Assembly (NCBI GenBank): GCA_947685225.1 | Contig: CANTUV010000008.1 | Location: 37,631,501-37,695,500, forward strand | Length of the DNA stretch: 64,000 bases | Reading direction: 5' to 3' | DNA from: Garcia nutans | Taxonomy: Eukaryota > Streptophyta > Magnoliopsida > Malpighiales > Euphorbiaceae | In this document: positions 54,629-64,000 of the stretch, in pieces | Layout: the number at the start of each line of letters is the position of its first letter | Numbering within the stretch: the stretch's first letter is position 1 | Made by a program: the position numbers and the translations under genes | The notes under the pieces: generated by a model | What the model saw: the letters and a program-made list of their open reading frames with translations, nothing else | What the model was told of the DNA's origin: nothing | Databases searched by the model: none

Positions 54629-55992
54629 ATGGAACCTGAGCAGATTCAAAAGATGCTGGATGATGCCCTTGAAGTCAAGATGGAAGAATTAAAGGGGGCC
54701 CTAGCTAAGATCATGAAGAGTCAAATGGCTACAATGTTTGGGAACACTGTTGAAGCATCTGCAAGTACCAAGAAAGACAAAGGGAAGGCTAAGGTTGGTG
54801 AAGTGGCTTTTGATGATGACAAGGTAGTCATGGATGATGATGACGACTGGGCTCAATACTTCCAAGATCCTCAAGACAAGAAGAAAGAGCCGAAGGTTGT
54901 TGAAAGATCAGCTATGGAAAAGACTGAAACTTCAGATGTTGAGAAGTTGATCGCTGACCTGGAAAAGAAGTTTGAAAAGAAGCTAAAAACTGAAGAAATG
55001 TCTGAGGTCGACAAGTTGTTTGAGCTAGATGAAGAGGTTTTGTACAAGTTCAAGATGCCATCCTTTGCAAAGTTTGATGGAACTGGAAATCCTCATCTCC
55101 ATGTGAAGTAATAAATCACTGCTATGCAGTTTGTGCAAGCTACTAAAGCTCAAACTCTAAGGTATTTTATGCTCTCATATGATCCTATTGTGTAAAATTG
55201 GTTCAATACCTTGAAAGAAATTACCCAAAAATATTGGGACATGTTGTACAAAGTCTTCGTTCAACAGTATGTATACAATGTCGAGCTGAAAGTTACCTTA
55301 ATGGAGGTGGAGACCATTAGGCAAAGACTAAATGAGAACTTTATTGATTATGGAAAGAGATGGAGAAATAAGGCTGCTTTGCTCAATAAGAGGCCTGATG
55401 AGTCAGATCAGATTAGGATGATTGTGAGATGGGGGTTGCCTAGTCTTCATGAAAAGATGTCGCATACACTCATCCAGAATTTCAAAGATCTTCTCTAAGC
55501 TGGTCTACAAATTGAAGAATGGGAAAGGGAGAAGAACCGCTTTTTAACAAGAAGGAATGAGAAAGTGAACTACTAGTCGGGTAATCAAAGCACGCAAAAG
55601 AAAGTTAATGTTAATGCAACTGGTCAAGGAAATAGAAGACAGTTTCAGAGTTGGGGAAACCTCTATCTTTGGTTTTCAACAAGCTACAAAAGAAGGGGTT
55701 GTTACAACCATTGGCTCCTCGACCGCTACATAATCCTCTGCCACCAAACTTTAATGCCGAAGCCTTTTGTCAATTTCATCAAATGCAAGGGCATGAGACT
55801 GATAAATGTTCTCATCTAAAGCATGAGATCCAAGATTTGACTGACAGTGGTAAGCTACCTGAGCCGAATAATCCCAATACCAAAAGCAATCCTCTACCTA
55901 GGTTCAACAGAGTGCCACGACCAGCAACTTTCATGGTAGGAGGAGGATTGGAGGAAGATCTTGTCTTATCCTCTTTTCAAGATGGGATGTGA
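54629..55992 (+). pseudogene. gag: B gag, broken
   Basis: It starts MEPEQIQKMLDDALEVKMEE, parallel to A gag. DDDDWAQYFQDPQDKKKEPK and MPSFAKFDGTGNPHLHVK follow, then two adjacent stops (55109-55114) where A has Gln-Tyr. The same frame goes on with FIDYGKRWRNKAALL to 55498. After one frameshift, 55651-55992 gives the finger CQFHQMQGHETDKC and a Pro-rich end. At about 55985 the match to A stops (A continues to protease). B thus has gag and no protease, RT or integrase, like a non-autonomous gag-only derivative. Confidence 0.88.
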
Positions 55993-58140
55993 AGGGAGAA
56001 GAAGTTCACTCAATGAACTTTCCTTAGCTTGAATGTTGCTCTTCTATTTTGCTTTCTTTAAATATTTAATTGAAACAATTATATTTTTTAAAATTAAGAT
56101 TATTTGAATAAATTACTTTCATCAAAATTTTTATTGGTCTTTATTTATTTTGGTGCTCAACCAATGACAAATTTAACTTGATATTTATGAATTAGTGCAT
56201 CAATGCATCATGATTCAAATGACTTTACTAGGTGAGGGAATTGTTCTATAGCATTGAGTTGTGTATGCTTACTTAAAGAGGGCTCCTGCATAATTACCTT
56301 TGTCTAGGTCCTAGTCAGTCTTAGAACATGCTTTGACAAACTTTCAAGGTGAAATTGAACTCTGCTTATTTAAGGGAGAGATGATATAGGCATTGTTTGG
56401 TCAGCCAACAACTAGTATCCACCCAATTAAATATCAATCCCTAGTTGTCCTTTTGAGCCTTCATAGAATTTTAGCTTTTTTTTTATTGGCATACAAACCC
56501 TAACAACCTACCCTGAGCAGTTGTGATACTTATGACAAATCTAATGATCACAAAGGGAAAGAGGCAAGAAGATAAAAAAAAAAGGAATGCCTAGTCAAGA
56601 CCATAAGAAAAAGGAGAAAAAAAAAGAAAATAAAATACGAAAGGCAGTTCAAAAAGCCAACCAAGTTTTCTTTTACCTAAAGCAGCAAAAGACTTCCATT
56701 TGGTTTACAAGGGCAGTTTGACTTGAATTGGTCCAACCCAAACAAAGATTCAATCAAAATTAGAGAAAAAAGGAGGAAGACCATCCAGTTCCTAAAAGTC
56801 CTATAATTGACAGTCCTACAGGAAAGAAGGACAAAACGATAAAATGCTCAAAGAAAAGAAGGAGTAAGAAAAAGAAAGAGAAAGAAAAGGGAAAAAAAGA
56901 AAGGAATGTGGGTACCAACCTTTTTATAAGGGAAAAGATTATCCCAATCAAGATCCAGATTAACGCCAAGAAGATGGGAGAACATTCAAAGCTCTATCTT
57001 TTCATATTTCCAATTGCCTAAAGTTCCAACAAGAAGTTTGTAGTGTGACGGCTTGTCCATAGTATCACATCAACTCCAATTTCAAAATGACCTTCATTTA
57101 AATCATGTCCCTTATAGACCCCATTTTAAGCCTATAAAAGACTTGTTGACCTCTCTTAGTAGGTAGAATCTATTAGTGGAGATAGTTTGGATAAACATGC
57201 ATATGAGATAGACAATATTCAAACTTAAATGAGATATTTAACCAAGTAATGTGTATGTGCCTATCAGAAGTGCAACAGTTCTTGCTCAAATAGAAATGAT
57301 TCCCGAGTTTAGTATAGTAACTAGGGTTGTTATGTTATAGATATGTTAATTTGGAAAATCGAGTCCTGAGGTATAATGACACTGATTTGAAAAAGCCAAA
57401 ATATGATTTTAAGGTTTTAAAAAAATATTGTTGTCGTACAAAGCCTTCAAATTAAGAGATGTTTGTTGAACCATCGAACCTTAAAGGACACATTTGGCAA
57501 AATAAAAGATTATTGGCAAGGTCATGAAAAAGCTACCAACTGACATGTTGAAACATAGCTTGAAATGGATGTATCCCTGACTATGCTGCTTGGGCCTCAC
57601 AACTCATGTTTTCAACATCTTGAAGATCCAAGTCATAAATGCAAAGCCTTTTGTCATTCCAATGTAAGACCTGAACATGCATCTGGAAGGAGTCAATGAG
57701 AAAACTTCAGTTGATCACCTCGGTCTGTGAGTTGTTGGAACCACTATAAGCATTACTCATGCATATCATTCATACATGAGCATATCACACTGCATTTTTC
57801 TTTGTCAAAAGTAAACAACAATACTCTATGAAGCAACCATGAAGCGGATATGAAATTAGGAGGCATGGAAGGCTCATTGCTCGAGGAAGCTCTAGTCATT
57901 TTACAAAAGAAAGAAGAAATGCATGCTTGTGAGAGGAGCTAGACAACATAAACATCAATATGAGCCTGCATAAAAAATAATGGGTTTGAGTCTACACAGG
58001 GGACAAGGTTTCTCCTTTTCAATTTTTTGAGTTTATACATATACAAAATATTTTCAAACTCACTTTCAAATATTTTTCCATATAGGGGGCAAGGAGAAGA
58101 TAGGAGGGCCAGCTAAAAATTAGCTAAATCTTTTGTAAAA
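55993..58140. other. Unassigned interior of element B in place of pol
   Basis: About 2.1 kb with no recognisable protein on either strand. Purine-rich stretches (56560-56640, 56860-56910) alternate with ordinary sequence. A 30-codon frame near 57856 (MKLGGMEGSLLEEALVILQK) is the only piece that looks remotely protein-like. The end (58080-58140, ATAGGGGGCAAGGAGAAGAT then AATTAGCTAAAT) matches D at 6390-6440, so this part is the element's 3' untranslated region. Confidence 0.5.
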
Positions 58141-58199
58141 GGAAGAACAAAAAGAATGGAATAGTCGGTTCAGCCAGAATTCTCAACTAATAAAAGGTT

Positions 58200-59095
58200 A
58201 GTCAAAATCAAATTTCAGGTCGAGCACCCAAATTCAGTTTGGAATCAAGAACTCAACTCCTATCTCGAGTCCAGGTACCCAATCTAGTTTCGGGTCAAAC
58301 ACCCAACACTTGTCTCGGGTCCAAGTGCCCAATCTAGTTTCGGGTCTAGCACCCAAAATCTAGTTTTGGGTCGAGCACCCAAAATCCAATTTCCGGCCAA
58401 GCACCCAACTCTATCTCGAGTCCAAGTACCTAATCTAGTTTTGGGTCAAGCACCCAAAATCTAGTTTCAGGTCGGGAACCCAAATCCAAATTCAATTTTG
58501 GCACCCAAAATCCAATTTCGGGTCGAGAACCCAAATCCAAATCCAATATTGGGTCCAGTACCCAAAATCTAGTTTCGGGTCGAGAACCCAAATCCAAATC
58601 AGTCTCGGGTCAAGCACCCAAAAATCCAATTTTGGGTCTAGCACCTATAATCCAGTCTTGGATCGAGCATCCAAATCAGCCTCGGGTCCAGAACCCAAAA
58701 TTCAATTTTGGGTTGAGCATCCAAAATCCAGTTTCGTGTCAAGAATCCAAATCCAAATTTAGTTTAGGATTGAGCATCCAAAATCCAATTTCGGATAGAG
58801 AATCCAAATCCAAATATAGTATCGGGTCGAGTACACAAAATTCAGTTTCGGGTTGAGAAACCAAATCCAAATCAGTCTCAGGTTGAGAACCCAAAATCTA
58901 ATTTTGGGTCGAGAACCTAAATCAAGTCTTGGGTCAAGCACCCAAAAGTCAGTCTCGGGTCAAGAATTCAATCAAATCTAGTCTCAGGTCGAGAACCCAA
59001 ATCATTTTCATGTCCAGAACCCAACATCGGATCAATAACTCAAACCAACTCCAACCTCAGGTTGAGAACCCATCCTAACCCAAAACCTGCTCAAA
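58200..59095 (+). repeat. 3' untranslated tandem array of element B
   Basis: More than twenty degenerate units of 30-45 bases of the type TCGGGTCGAGAACCCAAATC and TTTTGGGTCNAGCACCCAAA. Each is a dyad (GGGT/ACCC). It lies just upstream of the polypurine tract, as in D, and the D array shares the GGGTCCAGAACCCAAA box. Confidence 0.88.
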
Positions 59096-59146
59096 GTCAT
59101 GTTGCTTTTTCAATCTCTTTTACTGAAAGTCTCAGATCGTTCAAGC

Positions 59147-59157
59147 AGGGGGCAAAT
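59147..59157 (+). other. Polypurine tract of element B
   Basis: AGGGGGCAAAT before the LTR, in the context TCTCAGATCGTTCAAGC. Confidence 0.88.
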
Positions 59158-61153
59158 TGTAGACCCTTAATTTTTGATCCAGTCCAGTCCAAAGATTTTA
59201 AAATAGTCTGAAATAATTTTTATGGTATATATCATTTATTTTAATTATTTTAATAATATAATATTTATTTTTCTTATTATTTATTATTTATTTTAGTACA
59301 ATATTTATTTTACTTCTCATTTATTATTTATTTATAATATTTATTTTATTTATTATTTATATTTATTAATTATTAATTATTAATTATTTTATATTTATAT
59401 TTACTTATTATTTATTTTATTTTAATAATATTATTTATATTTAAAATATATATAAATAAAAAATAAAAAGAAATCGGCGACGAATTGGCTTGGGTCAATT
59501 AGCCGCAGGTGTGCTTGTGGCGAAATGAGCCCCCAGCCCCTTGAATTCTCATATCTCGCTCGCCAGCTTGTAGCGCCCGCACGCTAAGCAACCTTGCCAG
59601 CCAGTAGCAATTATCGTAGGCCCAACAACACAACACTCACACCAGTCTTGCCCAACGGTCCCCGCGCACTGCTGATTTTTGCCAAAATCTTATTTTACTC
59701 GGTTTGAATTTTATTTCCTTAATAGTTTTTAATTTCCTTACCATGATAGGTTTTTTTAATTGCCTATAAATACCACATTAAAAATACACAGAAAAGGGGG
59801 ATTTGGACGGAAGAATTATTCGGATTTTTTCTTAGCAATTGCTTTAGGGACTTGATTTTGAAAATTCAAAAGCAATAATAAACCAACAATAAAGCAACAA
59901 TAAGTAATCAAGGTAGCAAGCAATCTTCTACCTTGGTGTTAAGATCAGCCAAGAATTTCATCAACAATTTTTGGTGGATCCTTCAAACGTAGGTATGTCT
60001 CTTTAATTTTATTTGTCAAAATTAATTATCATCACAGTAGCTCACTCTTTTTAAACATCTAAGTTTTTAGCCTTATTTTCATAAGCTTTAATCTATTTAA
60101 TTCAAACCCTAATCACTCTTTAAAACCTAAATCTCAAGTTTTACTTTCTTAAAACTTAAATTTCATTCCCTTAAAACAAAAAAAAATCTTAATTAGTTCT
60201 CTTTATACTTGATTGTTACAATAGCTTAACTTTCATTAAATAGTAGTAATAATTATGTTTTCCAAATTATCACAGTAGCCTATTCTTTCACATAAGCTTC
60301 AATTTTATTTGCTTAATCCCTAAACCTTAATATTATTTTCATAAATCTTCCAAAACACTAAAATCTTAAGTTTTAAAACTAGAACTTTGTAAACCCTAAA
60401 TTTCCCCAAGAAACCCTAGTTGAACTCTAAAACTAGTTTCTATGTTTATTACTTAGATGTATATTTATGATATAAGTTGATGGATGATTTATTGCATGTC
60501 TCAGTGGATGATTTATTCTTACTTGATTTTCTGATGAATATTGGAATGCTTTAATTTATTTTTTGTTTCAAGAAATTGTAAGAGGCATGTTTCTATTATT
60601 GGGTACCTCAAATTATTAAATTTCATGTAATTCAATTTATCTTTAAGATTTGGACCTATGTAAAGGATATGTCTCCAACAATTGGTGGGTATCCTATTTT
60701 CTTTATTTTCTTTTGGACATTGGACAACCGTAAAGGCATGTTTCTATCCATGGATGGATGCCTATTTGTTTGTTTTGTTTGGACATTGCTAAGATTTTTA
60801 ATAAAGTATTTGTTTATTTTTATAATTTCATGTAGTATGGATAATATCATTATATTTAAGAATTTTATAATATTAAGACCTAAAAGGGAGGTCGGTTTCA
60901 ATGAATCTGGCATTGTGGGGGTGCTGGGCCATTTCTCACCTTCCCCACACGTACCTAACTTTCCGAACCCATTAGGGGGTTTGGGATTCCTTAGGAATTG
61001 AGTCATCTACCCCTTTCTTTTTCTAGGCCCGTACGAGTGGCGACTCCATTTTCTCAGGGCTTAGACTTGTGTTCTCTAAGGCCCTGAGCCTAACAGTGTT
61101 GAAGCCGCAAGAACCATTCCCCATTGGAGTGGGGGTGAAAATCCCAGCTCACA
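59158..61153 (+). mobile_element. LTR shared by B (3') and C (5')
   Basis: TGTAGACCCTTAATTTTTGA to CCCAGCTCACA, 1996 bp. Upstream is a polypurine tract and downstream a primer site with a leader, so one LTR serves two internal regions. TATA box 59765-59772. It matches the LTR at 48903-50917 with scattered differences. The telobox zone is at 60090-60440. Confidence 0.9.
59765..59772 (+). promoter_or_regulatory. TATA box of the B/C LTR
   Basis: GCCTATAAATACCAC, as in the other Tat-type LTRs. Confidence 0.68.
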
Positions 61154-61154
61154 A

Positions 61155-61172
61155 TGACAATTCCACTGGGAA
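61155..61172 (+). other. Primer binding site of element C
   Basis: TGACAATTCCACTGGGAA, a mutated version of the B site. Confidence 0.8.
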
Positions 61173-62304
61173 TAAGAGAAGTTGATTTCGTTGGTCTTTA
61201 TATTATTTTATTCTTTCTTATTATGATATTATCCATTGCATCATTTAGATTGCATTGTGTGCATGAGTTAGGACACCTGTATTACCCGTGTTGTGTCATG
61301 TAAGGGATACCATACTTTCACTCAAGGTATGGATATCGAGCATGACATAACCACTCATAGCCTTGTACCTTTTTGTATATACTTACTATGGGAACCTAAG
61401 CTTTTCAACCCAAGACTTAAGCTCATGTAATTGACCTAGCTATTTTCCTTAGGTTTTTACCTCAAATGCTTTTTGTGTGACTGTGATTGATATACCTTGG
61501 TTTAAACCATGGCTTATTTGGTTTGTTCTTTTTCTAATATGACCTACCTATGTTGTAAGCTCAAAAATAATTATTTTCTATTAAGATTCAAAGACCAAAA
61601 CTACTTCCAAAATTTTTAAGAAGGTCTTTGGACATTAAAACCTTTCAAGTATGGGTAAAAAATCTTTTTCCACCTTATAGTTCAAACTTGAAAAGGCCAA
61701 AAGCTTTGAAACAAAGTTATATTACATAGAGCTTACAAATATTTAGGTCAATTATGGAATATCAAAAATCAATTGTGAGCCTAGCTTATACCAAGAATCA
61801 TTAATCATGGGCTTGTTTTTGGCATTAATCAATGTTTACCTTTTCAAATTAGGAAATCTATTGATGATAAACCTCTTAATTTAGTTTTAATCCAATATAG
61901 CGTAAAAGCTATTTTAATTGAGATTCAATGGATTAAAACCTAATTAATGGGAATTATGATAGATCGACTTCTATGTTAGAAAATGAAACTATTGGTTAAA
62001 CTGTCCAAGGGAACTTTTTGAAAATAAAATATCCCATGTTGATATTTTGTTGACCATAAACTTAGAAAAAGAGACTCACCATTCATGTGTGGAAGTTATA
62101 AGGTTGGAAGGAACATCCTAATTATCTTTGTTTGTTTATTATTTGTGCATACATGCATGCATGCATACACATATTATATGACATTTCATTAATCCTTTCT
62201 GGCTCACTGACCTAGAGTACAGTAGCTCAAGAGCATATGATAACCCCACCTATGCTAGTGATATAGAATCCAGTAGCAACTCAATTACCTTCTCGCCATG
62301 AACA
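61173..62304 (+). other. Leader of element C
   Basis: Collinear with the B leader, uninterrupted, 1.13 kb, no coding signal. GCATACATGCATGCATGCAT microrepeat at 62148-62166. Confidence 0.8.
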
Positions 62305-64000
62305 ATGGACCCCAAATAAATTCAATGAATGGTGGATGATGCCCTCAATGCTAAGATGGAAGAACTAAAGGAATCCCTGGCTGAGACCATGAAAAACCAA
62401 TTGGCTATAATTTTGGGAAACACTGCCAAGGCATCTGCTAGCACCAAGAAGTCGAAGGACAAATGGAAGGCTAAAGTTAGTGAAGTGGTTTTTGATGATG
62501 ACAAGGTGGTCATTGATGATGATGATGACTGGGCTCAATGCTTTCAAGATCCTCAAGACAAGAAGAAGGAGCCAAAGGTTTCTGAAAGATCAGCTATGGA
62601 AAAGACTGAAACTTTAGATGACGAGAAGTTGATTACTGGCCTGGAAAAGAAGCTGAAAATCGAAGAAATGTCTGAGGTCGACAAGATGTTTAAACTAGAT
62701 GAAGAAGTTCCGTACAAGTTCAAGATGCCATACTTTGCAAAGTTTGATGGAACTAGAAATCCTCACCTCCACGTGAAGCAATATATAACTGCTATGCAGT
62801 CTTCCCGAGCTAATAAGGCTCAAACTCTAAGGTATTTCATGCTTTGATTAGACCCTGTTGTCCAGAATTGGTTCAACACCTTAAAGGATAGTACTCAAAA
62901 GAGCTGAGATTTGTTATACAAGGCTTTCATTCAATAGTATGGGTACAATGTCGAGCTGAAAGTTACCTTGATGAAAGTTGAGTGCATTAGACAAAAGTCA
63001 AATGAGAATTTGTGGACTATGTGAAGAGGTGGAGGAATAAAGTTGCATTGCTCAAGAAGAGGCCCGATGAATCTGATCAAATAAGAATGATTATGAGAAG
63101 TGGTGTTTAGCAAAATTGAGCAAGCTGTGATTGGTAAAGAAGTAGCAATCTGTGTTGTGAATGAATTTTGGATTCAAGAGATAATGATGGTGATCCTGAA
63201 CCCAAGAAGGAAGAATAGACCTGGTCTGAGCCTGAAGAAGATGAGGTGATGAACAATAGATCTGGTAAGCCTTGTGCAAGTCCACCACCCAAGGAAGTAG
63301 AAGCTAATAAAGGAAAGAATGTTGAAGTTGGAAATAAAGAAGATGAAGAAGACACTGTTCTTAAGCAATTGAAGAGGACCCAAGCAAGTGTTAGTATTTA
63401 GACCTATTGGCCACTTCCAAGAAGCACCGTGAAACTATGGCCAAGGCTTTGGCTAGCATGCCAATTTCCACCTCTGTAACACCGAATGAGCTAGTTAACT
63501 TTTTAAAAGTTGAAGGAGTGATGAAGTGTGAAGATATTCAAAAGAAGAGAGAAGTTGAAATGGGAATGGTATCATTCTCGGATGCAGATTTACCAAAAGA
63601 GGGGAGAGATCACATCCGCCCTCTCTTTATCAAAGTAGAAGTCAAAGGAAAAAAGGACTCCATGTGTGATGGCTGATGATGGGTCTACCATAAATGTTTG
63701 GTCACTTAAAATCTTGCTAAAGCTTGCTATGTCAACAAGGGATCTAAGCCCAATCAAGGTAACCATTAGGGCATATGACAATACTAAGGGCAACCCAAAG
63801 GGACATTCAATGATATTGTGAAGGTTGGTCCAATTGAGTCTATGGTAGAATTTATGGTTTTGGATATACCTGTTACTTTTGCTCTACTTTTGTGATGACC
63901 ATGGTTTCATCCTCTTGGTGGAGTTCCTTCCACCCTTCATCAAAAGATCAAGTTCCCAAATGGAGATGAGACGGTGGTCATCAAGGCCGAAGATAATGAG
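62305..64000 (+). pseudogene. gag-pro: C gag-protease, broken (runs off the window)
   Basis: It starts at ATG 62305 (MDPK, then two stops within eight codons) and continues MVDDALNAKMEELKESLAET, DDDDWAQCFQDPQDKKKEPK and MPYFAKFDGTRNPHLHVKQY. After stops at 62845 and later it breaks off near 63100 (RPDESDQIRMIMRSG) and jumps to sequence matching the A region around KIEQAVIGKEVAI, a gag deletion of several hundred bases including the zinc finger. TSKKHRETMAKALASM and DHIRPLFIKVEVKGK follow, then the protease motif MADDGSTIN near 63670 and PLGG-type sequence to the edge. Several frame changes make it inactive. Confidence 0.86.

Noticed and set aside
55993..58080. Hidden pol of element B
   Set aside because: No RT, RNase H or integrase motif is readable in any frame.
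1..64000. tRNA, rRNA or other structured RNA genes
   Set aside because: I found no cloverleaf with A and B boxes and no rRNA blocks; the tRNA-like strings are the 12-18-base primer binding sites.

Overview
The window is plant (flowering-plant) nuclear DNA made almost entirely of nested Ty3/gypsy LTR retrotransposons. The evidence is initiator-Met primer sites next to gag-pol polyproteins ending in a chromodomain-like tail (Tekay/Del-type chromoviruses), and a second lineage of Tat/Ogre/Retand type with a CCHC-like FHQMQGH gag finger, an extra RNase H, long telobox-rich LTRs and antisense extra ORFs. I see no ordinary single-copy host gene, tRNA, rRNA or CRISPR array. The species cannot be named from this sequence.

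Layout, left to right (letters are mine). L: Tekay element on the minus strand, gag open to the window edge (1-620) and a 5' LTR (790-3352). It sits in D, a plus-strand Tat-type element (3353-9307) that carries a spliced plant-mobile-domain (MAIN-like) gene on the opposite strand, a 3' tandem array and a 3' LTR. D sits in the integrase of E, a minus-strand Tat remnant (9308-10390). A deletion junction then leads to G, the tail of a plus-strand Tekay element (10391-15510) holding solo LTR F (10472-13282). G sits in the 5' LTR of H, an old Tekay-like element (15511-38438). That same H LTR holds solo LTR I, and I holds J, a complete and very young Tekay element (17963-28033). H sits in the 3' part of A, a minus-strand Tat element (38439-48053) with its own antisense ORF remnant. 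A sits in the leader of Tat remnant K (48054-48902). The right end is a tandem LTR-internal-LTR-internal arrangement, B then C (48903-64000), with Tekay solo LTR M (51047-53591) in the B leader.

J is the only near-intact element: its two 2606-bp LTRs appear to differ at one base, with TCACA on both sides, yet its single gag-pol frame is cut by two in-frame stops. It was therefore probably copied from an already defective or trans-complemented template. H, A, B, C and E are decayed. A has lost the RT YVDD box and the integrase core by deletion, and B has gag but no pol.

The most interesting signals are in the Tekay-type LTRs. (1) All of them, in subfamilies that share little sequence, keep two adjacent stem-loops just upstream of a CAG-GT motif, with compensatory and G-U-compatible changes between copies; one subfamily has replaced the second stem completely. 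(2) The Tekay-type LTRs also hold a 290-410-bp fold-back module with roughly 35-40-base arms, the loop of which carries subfamily-specific repeats. (3) Both Tat elements whose region downstream of pol is visible beside a degenerate antisense or PMD ORF (D and A) carry it antisense to pol; in D the phase-0 introns are still recognisable.
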